NCBI GenBank assembly: GCA_016717265.1
Contig: JADKFX010000001.1
Coordinates: 1,376,501 to 1,440,500, forward strand
Reading direction: 5' to 3'
Source: Saprospiraceae bacterium
GTDB taxonomy: Bacteria; Bacteroidota; Bacteroidia; Chitinophagales; Saprospiraceae
Length of the DNA: 64,000 nt
The translations under genes were made by a program, and so were the position numbers. Below are positions 33,830 to 44,007 of the stretch, in pieces. How positions within the stretch are numbered: position 1 is the stretch's first letter; every line of letters starts with the position of its first letter. The notes beneath the pieces are model-generated. The model did not search any database and was not told where the DNA came from. It saw nothing but the letters and a program-made list of their open reading frames with translations.

Positions 33830-34480
33830 TTAAAATCTTGACTTTCTTTCTTTTTTCTTTCTTCTCCATTTATCTCTCCATTCATCAAACCGATCCGTCA
33901 AATCGTCAATTTCTTCTTCCACTTTATGAGCTATATTTTGAATGTTAATTGGCTTGCCTTTCATGGCTAAACGATCAGCAGATGTTATCGGTTCTGGAAC
34001 TAAAATCATCAGAATGATATATAATAAGATACCGAAACCCCAAATTCCAAAAAAGATAAAAGCTACCCGTATCCATAATGGATCTTCAACTCCAAAATAA
34101 TGTGCAATTCCCGAACAGACACCACTGATTTTTTTATCAGTTGGATCCCGAAATAATCGTTTACCTGTATAGTATGTATGCTCCGGTTGCTTAAAGGCTT
34201 CTTCACTTTCAGTGTGCGTTTCTAAATTTTCAGGTGTTCCCATAATTTGAATCATTTGATTCACATGCTCGATGCTAACAATGGATCCTCCATTGAGATA
34301 ATCTTTAAAAAGTTCTGCAATCCGGGATTCAATATCCTCCATGATTTCTTTGCATCCTTCAGATCTGGAAAAGTGGATATCAAGTCTCGAAAGATATTGA
34401 TCTAATTTTAAATAGGCATCTTCATTTACAGAAAACGGATAGCCGCCAATATTAATGTGTTGTATTTTATTCATGGTCAT
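33830..34480 (-). CDS. PspC-domain membrane protein
   Basis: 216 residues from ATG 34480 (MTMNKIQHINIGG; ATG 34474 is an alternative). A soluble N-terminal part of ~100 residues (EDIESRIAELFKDYL) is followed by the PspC domain, RDPTDKKISGVCSGIAHYFG, and a double-helix hydrophobic hairpin (VAFIFFGIWGFGILLYIILM). The C-terminal tail is basic (KWRRKKKERKSRF). PspC domains take part in envelope-stress sensing. Overlaps the PadR gene upstream by ~14 bp, so PadR probably regulates it. Confidence 0.82.
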   Translation of the reverse strand: MTMNKIQHINIGGYPFSVNEDAYLKLDQYLSRLDIHFSRSEGCKEIMEDIESRIAELFKDYLNGGSIVSIEHVNQMIQIMGTPENLETHTESEEAFKQPEHTYYTGKRLFRDPTDKKISGVCSGIAHYFGVEDPLWIRVAFIFFGIWGFGILLYIILMILVPEPITSADRLAMKGKPINIQNIAHKVEEEIDDLTDRFDEWRDKWRRKKKERKSRF

Positions 34481-34808
34481 TTTTGTTTTGTAATGATTGA
34501 TTGACACCTTGTACAAATTGCATCCAGCTTGTGGATAAAATCTGCAATGCTTCCTTTCCGGAATCTGTTATTGTAAAGTATTTTCTAGGTGGACCGGCAT
34601 TGGATTCTTTCCAATGGTATTCCAAAAGTCCAAAATTTTTTAAGCGGGTTAAAATGGGGTATAAGGTACCTTCAACTACAATCAGATCGGCAGTTTTTAA
34701 CTTCTGAATAATATCAGAAGGATAGACTGCTTCCTTGCTTGCAATAGATAAAATACACAGATCCAAGACACCCTTTTTCATTTGTGCTATTGAATTTTCT
34801 ATTTTCAT
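34467..34808 (-). CDS. PadR-family transcriptional regulator
   Basis: 113 residues with the winged-helix of PadR proteins: MKKGVLDLCILSIA, YPSDIIQKLK, VVEGTLYPILTRLKNFGL and GPPRKYFTITDSGKEAL. It lacks a long C-terminal dimer domain, as in the short PadR-s2 group. It overlaps the PspC gene downstream, forming a common regulator-membrane-protein pair, and likely represses its own operon. Confidence 0.88.
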   Translation of the reverse strand: MKIENSIAQMKKGVLDLCILSIASKEAVYPSDIIQKLKTADLIVVEGTLYPILTRLKNFGLLEYHWKESNAGPPRKYFTITDSGKEALQILSTSWMQFVQGVNQSLQNKNDHE

Positions 34809-34939
34809 GATACAAAGTTAATACAATAACAAGTACTGTGCAATACATAGTTCTAAGTTATCCAAACTATTTGCTAAATGAAATGATTTTACCTACGAAT
34901 TGCCTAAAATTCCTGATAAGCCATAATTTTGGACCTAGC

Positions 34940-35806
34940 ATGAATTTAAACCCTACTAAATACCTTTTTGTCATTAATCCTGGTTCTGGAAATCAACAAA
35001 TGAGAAATTGGAATGAGCTGATTACCAATAATTTAAATGGATCAGATTTTGAAATTCTGATCTCTAAAGACCCTGGACATAGTAAAAGTGTAATCGCTCA
35101 ATATCAAGATGCCCCAAATTTATGTATTGTTGCAGTGGGTGGGGATGGAACGGTTAGTGCCCTTGCAAAAACTGTTTTTAGCAGAAAAGCGAGTTTGGGA
35201 ATTATACCAACAGGATCTGGAAATGGATTAGCCCGTCATTTGAAAATTCCCATAGACCCGGCAAAAGCAATCCGTAAACTATCGAAAGGTACCGCGCAAA
35301 AAATTGATTTGGTTCAGGTGAATGATCAATATTGTTGTAATACTTGTGGTATCGGTTTTAGTGCATTTGTTACCAAACATTTTGGCAAAGCTGGTAAAAG
35401 AGGATTTAGTACCTACTTCAAATTGGCCTTTACATTATACCAAAGTAGTAAGAATTTTGATATTCAAATTAATGAAAAGATATTTCAAAATGTATGGTCT
35501 GTTGAGATTGCAAATTCATCTCAAATGGGAAACAATGCAGTAGTCTCTCCATTAGCTTCTGTAAGTGATGGGCTGATGGATATATTAATTATGAGCAAAC
35601 CCAAATTCTGGCAAATACCAGGTTTAATATTAATGGTCTTTTCAAAAAATATAATGCATTCGAAACTAAGTAGCTTTGTAAGAGCGACGAATGCGAAAAT
35701 TACTTTGAAAGAAGATTTTGATTATCATATTGATGGAGATTATAAAGGGCAAGCCAATGTTTTTGATTTCAAAGTATTGCCTTCCTCCTTAACTATTATT
35801 TTTTAA
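34940..35806 (+). CDS. Diacylglycerol/lipid kinase family protein
   Basis: 288 residues from ATG 34940 (MNLNPTKYLFVINPGSGNQ), a better front than the first ATG at 34838. DAGK catalytic domain: AVGGDGTVSALAKTV, then IPTGSGNGLARHL, as in YegS/DgkB lipid kinases that phosphorylate diacylglycerol or a related lipid with ATP. The C-terminal half has the usual family beta-sandwich, ending FDFKVLPSSLTIIF. Followed 11 bp later by the ROK kinase. Confidence 0.82.
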   Translation: MNLNPTKYLFVINPGSGNQQMRNWNELITNNLNGSDFEILISKDPGHSKSVIAQYQDAPNLCIVAVGGDGTVSALAKTVFSRKASLGIIPTGSGNGLARHLKIPIDPAKAIRKLSKGTAQKIDLVQVNDQYCCNTCGIGFSAFVTKHFGKAGKRGFSTYFKLAFTLYQSSKNFDIQINEKIFQNVWSVEIANSSQMGNNAVVSPLASVSDGLMDILIMSKPKFWQIPGLILMVFSKNIMHSKLSSFVRATNAKITLKEDFDYHIDGDYKGQANVFDFKVLPSSLTIIF

Positions 35807-35817
35807 ATAAACGAAGT

Positions 35818-36720
35818 ATGTCAAATTTATTATGGGGTATTGATTTAGGCGGAACTAAAATAGAAGGCGTTGCAATCAATACGTTTCCAAGTTTGCAAAT
35901 TATTCAAAGAATGCGCGTGCCAACGGAAGCAGATCAGGGTTATGATCATATTTTATCACAGATTAAATTACTCATAGATCAGATCCGTGAAAAAACAGGA
36001 AGTAATCCGACGCATTTAGGAATTGGCACACCAGGTATTGTGGATAAGGAAACCCATTTAATTAAAAATAGCAACACCCTTGGATTAATTGGTCGACCGA
36101 TGAAGGAAGATCTAGAGTCTTTGCTAGGCATTGAAGTGCGAATGGCAAATGATGCTAATTGTTTTGCAATTGCCGAAGCAAATTTAGGTGCAGTTCCGGA
36201 CATTGTAAAAAATCCAGAAGTTGTGTTTGGTGTCATTATGGGAACTGGTGTAGGTGGTGGTATTGTAGTAAATGGAAAAGTGATTCATGGTAAACATGGA
36301 ATTGGTGGTGAATGGGGACATAATATATTAGATGATTCAGGAGACGCTTGTTATTGTGGTAAAAAAGGTTGTGTAGAAACTTTTATATCCGGGCCAGCAT
36401 GTGAACGGTATTATAGTAAAATTAGTGGAGTTAAATTGCCAATGGCCGAAATTTATAAATTGTATTTAATAGATGATCCAAGAGCAAAAGAAACAATGGA
36501 TCGATTGGTCCATTATTTTGGAAAGGCATTGGCAATTATTATAAATATTATAGATCCGGAAGTCATTGTATTTGGTGGTGGTTTGGGTAATCTGGATGTA
36601 CTATATAAAGAAGGGAAGGAAGAAGTTCGCAAGTATATTTTTAATTACGAATTAAAAACACATTTTATTAAGCCTAAGTTAGGTGATAGCGCTGGCGTGA
36701 TCGGTGCGGCGCTACTGTAA
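35818..36720 (+). CDS. ROK-family sugar kinase
   Basis: 300 residues. ATP-binding front GIDLGGTKIEGVAI, the sugar site GTGVGGGIVVNGKVIHG with HGIGGEWGHN, and the Cys cluster CYCGKKGCVETFISG that binds zinc in ROK kinases. Probably a glucokinase or N-acetylhexosamine kinase; the exact sugar is not readable. Likely in one transcript with the lipid kinase upstream. Confidence 0.85.
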   Translation: MSNLLWGIDLGGTKIEGVAINTFPSLQIIQRMRVPTEADQGYDHILSQIKLLIDQIREKTGSNPTHLGIGTPGIVDKETHLIKNSNTLGLIGRPMKEDLESLLGIEVRMANDANCFAIAEANLGAVPDIVKNPEVVFGVIMGTGVGGGIVVNGKVIHGKHGIGGEWGHNILDDSGDACYCGKKGCVETFISGPACERYYSKISGVKLPMAEIYKLYLIDDPRAKETMDRLVHYFGKALAIIINIIDPEVIVFGGGLGNLDVLYKEGKEEVRKYIFNYELKTHFIKPKLGDSAGVIGAALL

Positions 36721-36880
36721 CAAATAAAATTGGCAGCAGACATTAATTATTCAACCTGAATAAAGTTAAAGTTTTGATAATTATTCTTGTTGATATGCAA
36801 GAATGATGATTCTTTTTCGTCTATTAACGAAAAGTAGAAACTAATTTTTAAAACAGATTGTTACTTAAAAAACATTTCTT

Positions 36881-38455
36881 ATGAATATAAAATCCATTTT
36901 TCTTATGAGTTTATTTGCTACCTCATTGCAAAGCCAATCTGTAGTGTCTTCTGAAATCAAAGAAGTAAACGTTTATTTGCAAGGTGCTCAAGTGCGCAGG
37001 CAAATTGAATTAAAATTAAATCAAGGCTTGCAGGAAATCAGCATCAAAGGGCTCGCACAATTTATAGATCCGAATAGCATACGGGTTATTGGAAGTCCGG
37101 ATTTTATTATACAAGGAGTACGCCATGAATTAAACTTTATTCAGACTGCCGAAGAGAAGACGCTGGAATTAAAGAAGAAAAGAGAAGGTTTGTTGGATGA
37201 TGCTGCAAAGTTGAATCAACAATTGTCAATTCTTAAATTTGAAAAAACAAGTTTAGAAAAGAATCAGGTACAAATCATGGGTGTGCCAAATTCAAATCAG
37301 AAATTAGAAGATTTGAAAACGCTTATTGATTTTCAAAAATTAAGGTTGCAAGATCTGCTTCCTAAAATATATGAATTGGATAAAAAACATACAATAGTTC
37401 AAATTGAAATCGAAAAAGTAAATCGTCAAATTCAAGATTTCGACCAGAATCAAACGCCACCATCTAGTGAAATTGTTTTAAGTATTTTATCCAAAACTGC
37501 TGGAGTCCAAAAATTTTCAATATTATATTATGTTTCCAATGCGAGTTGGTCTATGAATTATGATATTCTGGTTAAAGACATTACTTCGCCGCTCGAATTA
37601 ATTTATAAAGCTACTATTTTTCAAGCCACTGGAGAAGATTGGAAAAATGTAAAACTTAGTCTTTCTACGGCCAATCCTTTTGAAGGAGGCGTTCGACCAG
37701 AGTTGAACCCCTGGTATCTAAAAAATCAGCCCCCAATTGTATATACTAAGAATCAACGAGGCGCTCCGAGGGCGCAGAATCAAGCTATGGAAACTATGGC
37801 AGATGGAGCTGCTTCTGTAATGGATGTAATTACAGAATCTGAACAAATAACGAGCCGGGTATATAGTATTGATTTACCGTATACCGTTTTATCAAATAAT
37901 AAACCATTTTTAGTTGAAATTAAAAAAGCATCTGTACCAGCAAAATACACATACTTTGCGGTTCCAAAATTGGATCGCGATGCATTTTTGACTGCAGAGG
38001 TTCAAGACTGGGAAGATTTGAACCTAATGGATGGCGAAGCTAATTTATTTTTTGAGGGGAACTATCAAGGAAAGTCATATATAAATACCCAATCCATTAA
38101 TGATTTTTTGCGCCTTTCATTAGGTCGCGATAAAAATATTACCATCGAACGAAATAAAATCAAAGACTTCTCAAAGAATAAATTTTTATCTGATAAAAAA
38201 ATTGTCAGTAAAGCATGGGAGATTGTAGTTAAAAATAAAAAGAATAGCCCGATTGATTTGATCGTAGAAGATCAATTACCAATATCTACTCAAAAAGAAA
38301 TTCTAGTTGAGAAAGAAGATATCTCGGGAGCAGAATATAACGAAGAAACTGGAAAATTAAGATGGGTTTTAAAAGTTGCCGCCGGAGAACAAAAGAAATT
38401 AAAAATTAAATATAATGTAGAAAGTCCAAAAGATTATATATTGAATTTGGAATGA
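36881..38455 (+). CDS. DUF4139/mucoidy-inhibitor-A-type exported protein
   Basis: 524 residues with a signal peptide (MNIKSIFLMSLFATSLQSQS). N-terminal DUF4140-like part (EIKEVNVYLQGAQVRRQIEL), a coiled-coil of ~90 residues (~95-190), then DUF4139 (YYVSNASWSMNYDILVKD, VKLSLSTANP, and YFAVPKLDRDAFL). The family is widespread in Bacteroidota and of unknown function; the coiled-coil suggests self-assembly at the envelope. It is monocistronic and ends at a strong terminator. Confidence 0.8.
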   Translation: MNIKSIFLMSLFATSLQSQSVVSSEIKEVNVYLQGAQVRRQIELKLNQGLQEISIKGLAQFIDPNSIRVIGSPDFIIQGVRHELNFIQTAEEKTLELKKKREGLLDDAAKLNQQLSILKFEKTSLEKNQVQIMGVPNSNQKLEDLKTLIDFQKLRLQDLLPKIYELDKKHTIVQIEIEKVNRQIQDFDQNQTPPSSEIVLSILSKTAGVQKFSILYYVSNASWSMNYDILVKDITSPLELIYKATIFQATGEDWKNVKLSLSTANPFEGGVRPELNPWYLKNQPPIVYTKNQRGAPRAQNQAMETMADGAASVMDVITESEQITSRVYSIDLPYTVLSNNKPFLVEIKKASVPAKYTYFAVPKLDRDAFLTAEVQDWEDLNLMDGEANLFFEGNYQGKSYINTQSINDFLRLSLGRDKNITIERNKIKDFSKNKFLSDKKIVSKAWEIVVKNKKNSPIDLIVEDQLPISTQKEILVEKEDISGAEYNEETGKLRWVLKVAAGEQKKLKIKYNVESPKDYILNLE

Positions 38456-38482
38456 TTTAATAGTAATTTCTGATAAAGTATA

Positions 38483-38523
38483 AAAAGTCCCTTTTCTATT
38501 TATTATTTAGAAAAGGGACTTTT
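38483..38523 (+). terminator. Strong intrinsic terminator
   Basis: A 16 bp perfect stem, AAAAGTCCCTTTTCTA / TAGAAAAGGGACTTTT, followed by ATTTT. It serves the DUF4139 gene, and its A/T flanks would also stop the converging DUF1501 gene. Confidence 0.88.
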
Positions 38524-38569
38524 ATTTTAAGGCGAATCAATAAGATAAAATTAAAATTTTAGAAGCCGT

Positions 38570-40165
38570 TTAGTTCATAATCATTAAAGGCATCGTTTTT
38601 TGAGCAGAACCTTGTTGCAATCGCAGATAATAATTACCTGGAGGATAATTTTCGTTTTCAAGATCGTAGCTGTAATTACCGGTTTTTAATTTTCCTTTAA
38701 ATATAGTTTTTATAATGGTACCTAAAGGATTAATTAATTGTAAAAATGCATATCCATCTAAAGTGGAAATAGAAATGCTCACCCGGTCTGTCATTGGATT
38801 AGAACTGGTTTCCAATTTTAATAAGTCATTTAAATTATCCAGATCTGCTATCGCTGTTGTACAATTTGATTTTTTAACAATTGGTAAAGATTGATAATTG
38901 CGCAACATGATATCAGTCAATGCAGGATCTTTCACACAAAACCAATCCTGAAGCACAGATGTGTACACAGATCTGAAATCATACTGCATGGGAAGATTGT
39001 CGTTTTCATTTACACTATTCGGTATAAATGGATTTGATCCTACAATACCTGCTTGAACATTTTTACCAAATAAAAATAAAGGAGCAGCAGCACCGTGATC
39101 GGTACCTCCAGCACCATTAGCGCCACTCATATTATCTTTTATCCGTCGGCCAAATTCGGAAAAGGTCATTCCTAAGACCCGTTCATCAAGGCTCATGGCT
39201 TCAAGATCCCGTTGAAAGGATAAAACCGCTTCACTTAAATATTGTAATAAGGTTGCGTGTACACCGCTCGTTTTATTGCCTACAACGACTTGATCAGAAT
39301 GCGTATCAAATCCATATAAACTGACGAGATATAATCTTGATTTTAAACCGCCTTTTATGACTCTTGCTATAACTTTCAGGGTATCTGCCAAATAATTTCC
39401 AGTTGGATATTGTGCTAGATTCGTTCCTTTAAAATAGGCATTTAAAATGGCATCTGCAAAGGATTTTGATTGTCTCCCGATGGTTCTAATAAAATCAAGC
39501 TCTTTACCAAAATTTGTATTTGGAGGTGGATCATCAATTCCATTTGGCCAAGCGCCAAAAATATCTGGATTAGATACATTCATTGCCATTTGAGCATTCG
39601 GACCCTGGAACAGAAGTGGTAAATTACCGCCAACTTGAACAGCTAACGGATCCGGATTTTTTGTGTTAGGATATCCTAATGGAAATCCAGGATATTCAGT
39701 ATTTAAATATCTACCTAACCATCCAGTATCCAACACTTGATTTGCATCACTACCGGAAGTCCAAATATCGGTTGACCTAAAATGTGAATAATCAGGATTT
39801 GGGTATCCAACCGATTGTACAATGCTCATTTTATTTTCATTATACAAAGTTTGAAATCCTTTTAATGCAGGATGTAAAGCTATTTTAGACTGACCATTTA
39901 AAGGCAATAAGGCATTGCTATCAATTGCAACATTGGGTCTTGCAGCGACATATTTGCTATATTGATCTATAGGAATAAGGGTATTTAACCCATCATTTCC
40001 ACCACCTAAATAGATAAGAACAAGTGCATGATCGGTATCTACACCAGGATTCAACAAAGCATTTAATAAAGAAGGGTTACTATATGCATTAATGGGTAAG
40101 CCATTTAATACTGTAGGAACAACGACTCCTGCAGTAGCGGCTTGAAGAAATTTACGTCTTTTCAT
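38570..40165 (-). CDS. DUF1501 protein with Tat-like signal and T9SS-like tail
   Basis: 531 residues. The N-terminus KRRKFLQAATAGVVVP has a twin-arginine form. The DUF1501 body includes LVLIYLGGGNDGLNTLIP, YGFDTHSDQ and TFSEFGRRIKDN with GGTDHGAAAPLFLFG. DUF1501 proteins relate to the sulfatase/phosphatase fold and their function is not known. The last ~75 residues look like a short T9SS-type domain (LINPLGTIIKTI, PPGNYYLRLQQ). Downstream of and paired with the DUF1800 gene. Confidence 0.82.
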   Translation of the reverse strand: MKRRKFLQAATAGVVVPTVLNGLPINAYSNPSLLNALLNPGVDTDHALVLIYLGGGNDGLNTLIPIDQYSKYVAARPNVAIDSNALLPLNGQSKIALHPALKGFQTLYNENKMSIVQSVGYPNPDYSHFRSTDIWTSGSDANQVLDTGWLGRYLNTEYPGFPLGYPNTKNPDPLAVQVGGNLPLLFQGPNAQMAMNVSNPDIFGAWPNGIDDPPPNTNFGKELDFIRTIGRQSKSFADAILNAYFKGTNLAQYPTGNYLADTLKVIARVIKGGLKSRLYLVSLYGFDTHSDQVVVGNKTSGVHATLLQYLSEAVLSFQRDLEAMSLDERVLGMTFSEFGRRIKDNMSGANGAGGTDHGAAAPLFLFGKNVQAGIVGSNPFIPNSVNENDNLPMQYDFRSVYTSVLQDWFCVKDPALTDIMLRNYQSLPIVKKSNCTTAIADLDNLNDLLKLETSSNPMTDRVSISISTLDGYAFLQLINPLGTIIKTIFKGKLKTGNYSYDLENENYPPGNYYLRLQQGSAQKTMPLMIMN

Positions 40166-40243
40166 TTTGAAAAATTGAAAATTTTAGGAATGAAAATAGT
40201 TTTATGAATTAATAGATTTGAAGCAACTGAATTTTTTTTCATA

Positions 40244-41908
40244 TTATGATAAATGATATTCAGCCTGACTCAAAATTTCGCGATATAAAGCACTTAAACG
40301 AGTTGTAACTGCATTCCGAAGTGCAGGATCATTTGGATTTGCTGCAAATTGTTCCCAGGCCAGAGTCCAATAACTATCATCTGGATATCCACTAATCAAG
40401 TTAGATTTAAAATAGTTATAAGATTTATCGGATAATTCATAATTATATAAAAAGCTTACTGAATCTTTGACTAGTTCAATTGCAGATCTTGGATTTGGCA
40501 TTTGAGCCGCAAAAATTGTGGGATCAATTTTTAAACTTAAATTTAAAAATTCGATTCCTTTTGGACTGTTTACATTTTCAGCAACCCGATTTCTATTCGC
40601 TAACGAATCTGCATTAATCCAGATTTCATGAAATTGAGGTTGTTGATACCATGCTTGCCAACCTGCAACAACAGGTGGTTCTCCAACATTTAATCCTTGA
40701 TAGGCAGATAAAGAAGCAATGGCTCCCCAGGAAACATATTGATTGATTAAAGTTGCATCATTTACAGGAACAGGAAATGCAATTGAAAACTCCCGGCACA
40801 TACCAACGGCATAATCCAATGGACTTTTTATAACGCATCCTACAGTAGCAATATCATAAAAATGTTGTGAACTAAATAAACGTTCCAATACTTTTTTAAT
40901 CTCAAAATTTTGTTGTTTGAGATAATCCGCAAGTGGATGAATCACATTGGTTTCAATGGTGTCATCAATTTCATAATAAACAAAAAACCGGTATAACTTT
41001 CTACAAATATGACGCGCCGTTTCAATATTGTCGAATAACATGGCTATCAATTCATCTAATTCTTGTTCTCCGGCAGCAAAGAATTTTCCGACGATTACTT
41101 TATTATTATAGAATGCCGAAAACTGTTTGATCGAGGTATCATGTTGTGAAAAATCAAAATAGTAACTTAGGGGCATAACAAATGGATTGATGCGATACCC
41201 TGTAAGAATTTTAGCCGCGGCTTTTACATCGCCCTCTGTATATTTTGAATCTGGTCCTTTTCCCACCGTAAATAATTCCTGCAATTCTCTTGCATAGTTT
41301 TCATCCGGAGCGGTACTGCTGTTTAGATATCCATTTAAATATCTAAGCATGCCTGGATTTATGGATATTAATTTGGCTAAAGTTTTAAAATTACCTAAGC
41401 AGTTTTCATGAATCAATTTATAATATTGATGCATAGCCTGCGCTATTTGAATTGTATCTGCCTCAACTGCAAAGTGATTATGCCAGAAAAAGGTCATTTT
41501 TTCTGTAATCGTTGGATTTTGTCGAATCATATTTCCAACCCACCATGCTTTTAAAACATCTGTACGCGCTTGATAATATTCAGCCGGTAAAGCTGCATTT
41601 ATAGGAGCATTTACAAACGATTTGCCAAAAGCAATATCAGGGTCGGGTAGTTGTGCTGTACTATAGATATTTACGGGATCAGCAGGCGTTGGATCCAATG
41701 TAAGCAAATCCTTTAATGCATTACTTAGCCCTTGTCCGACCACTTTGACCACATCTTGTTTTTTGACTCCGAAACAGAGCCGCCTCAATAAATGAAGGGC
41801 TTGTTTTTGAGTCCAGGGTCCAGTGTAAGGATCTAATGAAGCTGTTGGAGAAAGCATCTGCTCATTTCTTCTCTGCCTCCAAATACTTAGGAATTCGTTC
41901 CGGTCCAT
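40244..41908 (-). CDS. DUF1800 family protein
   Basis: 554 residues. Family marks: LRRLCFGVKKQDV near the front, MTFFWHNHFAVE, YARELQELFTVGKGP and ICRKLYRFFVYYE. DUF1800 and DUF1501 genes are almost always adjacent in Bacteroidota and Planctomycetes and are presumed to act together; the activity is unknown. No obvious signal peptide is seen. Stop is 78 bp before the DUF1501 start, same strand. Confidence 0.85.
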   Translation of the reverse strand: MDRNEFLSIWRQRRNEQMLSPTASLDPYTGPWTQKQALHLLRRLCFGVKKQDVVKVVGQGLSNALKDLLTLDPTPADPVNIYSTAQLPDPDIAFGKSFVNAPINAALPAEYYQARTDVLKAWWVGNMIRQNPTITEKMTFFWHNHFAVEADTIQIAQAMHQYYKLIHENCLGNFKTLAKLISINPGMLRYLNGYLNSSTAPDENYARELQELFTVGKGPDSKYTEGDVKAAAKILTGYRINPFVMPLSYYFDFSQHDTSIKQFSAFYNNKVIVGKFFAAGEQELDELIAMLFDNIETARHICRKLYRFFVYYEIDDTIETNVIHPLADYLKQQNFEIKKVLERLFSSQHFYDIATVGCVIKSPLDYAVGMCREFSIAFPVPVNDATLINQYVSWGAIASLSAYQGLNVGEPPVVAGWQAWYQQPQFHEIWINADSLANRNRVAENVNSPKGIEFLNLSLKIDPTIFAAQMPNPRSAIELVKDSVSFLYNYELSDKSYNYFKSNLISGYPDDSYWTLAWEQFAANPNDPALRNAVTTRLSALYREILSQAEYHLS

Positions 41909-42143
41909 AAAATTACTTGAAGTTCAAATTTAAGATAATTAGTTAAGTATGGGTCATTATATTTTTGTTAAAAATTTTAAGTTCTTCCAAACGTGCTTAA
42001 AATTATTAAATGGTTAATTTTAAGTTTTAAGATCTTTTAGGAGGTAAATGGTTAAAATTCCAAATTTGATTTTAATTGAGAATCTGAACTTCTTGCCGTA
42101 AAATTGCGTTTTAATTTCTTAATAAGTCAAATCAGTATTTGCA

Positions 42144-42773
42144 ATGAACAAATGTCTTGTTGTTTTCGTATTGTTAATCTTTATTTCTTGTAAACAAAAA
42201 AATATTACCAAAATGGATTTCGTAGGAAATTATAAACTTCATGTGGAGCTTGATGAAAAAACCTTTGATAAAAAAGGCGTTAAAGACAGTGTTTCTCAGG
42301 CTTTTTCGAAAGCTAAAGAGGAATTGTCTAAAGTGAAGGATGAAATGGATTTAAAAATGGATACTTCTAAAATGGATACTTCTACGGCTGAAGGCAAGAT
42401 GGAATTTATCGCAAAATCTTTTGCAAAAACAATGGCTTCCTTTGGAAAAGATTTAGGAGAACTTGGAATTCTCATGGGAGAAGCAGCCGGAGATGTCGCC
42501 GTAAAAGCACTCGATATGACAGAAAATTTATTGCAAAATATTAAAATGGATGTCGAGTTGCAGGAAAATGGTAAAATTGTAACAAGTTCTAGTATTATAA
42601 ATAATATTCAGTTTGTGGGTTCAAATTGGGATGTTCAGAACAATCTTTTTTTATTTAAAGATGAAAATGGGAAGATTCAAAACGAATATACAATATTGGA
42701 AAATAGTACGGATCGATTTATATTAGCCCATGATAAATACCGGTTGATTTTTGACCGTATAAAAGTTCAATAA
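42144..42773 (+). CDS. Hypothetical lipoprotein
   Basis: 209 residues. Lipobox LIFISC with the modified Cys at residue 16 after a short hydrophobic leader. The middle (~35-100) is a Lys/Glu/Asp-rich helical stretch with a near repeat (KMDTSKMDTS). The C-terminal part (NNIQFVGSNWDVQNNLFLF) looks like a lipocalin-like or META-like beta domain, but I name no family. Monocistronic, converging with the amidohydrolase gene. Confidence 0.65.
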   Translation: MNKCLVVFVLLIFISCKQKNITKMDFVGNYKLHVELDEKTFDKKGVKDSVSQAFSKAKEELSKVKDEMDLKMDTSKMDTSTAEGKMEFIAKSFAKTMASFGKDLGELGILMGEAAGDVAVKALDMTENLLQNIKMDVELQENGKIVTSSSIINNIQFVGSNWDVQNNLFLFKDENGKIQNEYTILENSTDRFILAHDKYRLIFDRIKVQ

Positions 42774-42807
42774 ATTTTATAAAACAAGCCATTTTTGTTT
42801 GGCAACA

Positions 42808-43989
42808 TTAAAGAATTCTTTTAACACTTGGTTGACTTCCTAAAGTCCATATGTTTTGTCTTTTTTCAACAGCCTGAATCCATAGAATACCAGGTTCTTT
42901 ACCTTTCGTAAAAGATCCGTATTTGCTGTCTAGATTTAAAGCCAATGCTCCATGATAGTTTGCCCAACGTAATACGTTTTCAAGATTTAGCTTGGCATTA
43001 AATTTTAAAATGGTTTTTATTTCTTCAAGTATCGAAAGTTGCCAATTTGAACTTAAGCTATCTGTTCCAATACAAAGTTTGGTTCCTTCTATATTGAAAT
43101 TAGAATATTCGGGTAAGGTATTTTCGATAAATAAATTGGCATTTGGACAGGTTACAAAGTAGGCGTTAGGATTCCATTTTAGGACATCTTCAAGATGCCG
43201 TTTTTTCATTTGTGTATTATGGATAAATAATGTATTTGGAATTGCATCCATACGATCCATTGCATAGTATATTGATTCCTTACCGGTGGCTTGAAATGTA
43301 TCTAATGAAAAACCAAACGATTCCCAAAAGTCAATAAAACCTCCAGTTTTATTTAAAAACAGTAAATCTTCATCTATCGTTTCCTGATTATGTATGCTAA
43401 TCGGGAATTTATTTTGTTGATTGCTTTCAATTAATCTTTGAAATAACCGATTAGAAACACTATAGGGAGCATGCGGCACCATAGTTTTTGGAAGATTTCC
43501 AAATGCATCAAAGACTTTTTTATAATCTTCAAAAAATTTATCCGCTAAATGTTCTTGTAAAAAATCAAATGCTTCAATAAAACTATGATATAATATCTGA
43601 CTTTTTGTTTTAGTATCAATGGTATCTGTCTTATTAGAAATATCACCTACGGCTACAATTCCACCATGGTACATTTCAGCATCTGCTTCGGCAATTTTTT
43701 CAAGGACTAATTCTTGATCCACTTCCCGATTTTGGACGACCGATTTCAGAAAAGGAATTAATTTGTGGCCGCTTTCAAATTGGCCTTTCAAATGAGACAA
43801 TTCTAAATGACAATGTGCATTAATAAAACCCGGCATCAGGGCGCCTGGATAATATTCGCATTCCTGAATATTGAATTCTGATTTTGGTCGAAGATCTAAA
43901 ATTTTTCCGGAATCTTCAACAAGTAAAACCTGGTCTGAAACAAATCCCTGATCACCAGTATGAATTATATCTGCAATTAATTTTCTCAA
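42808..43989 (-). CDS. Amidohydrolase (deaminase-type)
   Basis: 393 residues of the metal-dependent amidohydrolase superfamily. Metal ligands are visible in PGFINAHCHLELSHL (HxH, ~60), ISIHNQETIDED (His then Glu, ~195), FIHNTQM (His, ~255) and CIGTDSLSSNWQLSIL (Asp, ~310). The HCHLELSHL and GTDSLSSN forms fit the cytosine/guanine/adenosine-like deaminase group (MtaD/SsnA/aminofutalosine deaminase relatives); the substrate cannot be told. Stop is 35 bp past the neighbouring lipoprotein's stop; DUF1015 is directly upstream. Confidence 0.78.
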   Translation of the reverse strand: MRKLIADIIHTGDQGFVSDQVLLVEDSGKILDLRPKSEFNIQECEYYPGALMPGFINAHCHLELSHLKGQFESGHKLIPFLKSVVQNREVDQELVLEKIAEADAEMYHGGIVAVGDISNKTDTIDTKTKSQILYHSFIEAFDFLQEHLADKFFEDYKKVFDAFGNLPKTMVPHAPYSVSNRLFQRLIESNQQNKFPISIHNQETIDEDLLFLNKTGGFIDFWESFGFSLDTFQATGKESIYYAMDRMDAIPNTLFIHNTQMKKRHLEDVLKWNPNAYFVTCPNANLFIENTLPEYSNFNIEGTKLCIGTDSLSSNWQLSILEEIKTILKFNAKLNLENVLRWANYHGALALNLDSKYGSFTKGKEPGILWIQAVEKRQNIWTLGSQPSVKRIL

Positions 43990-44007
43990 GGGTAAATAAA
44001 TATGAGA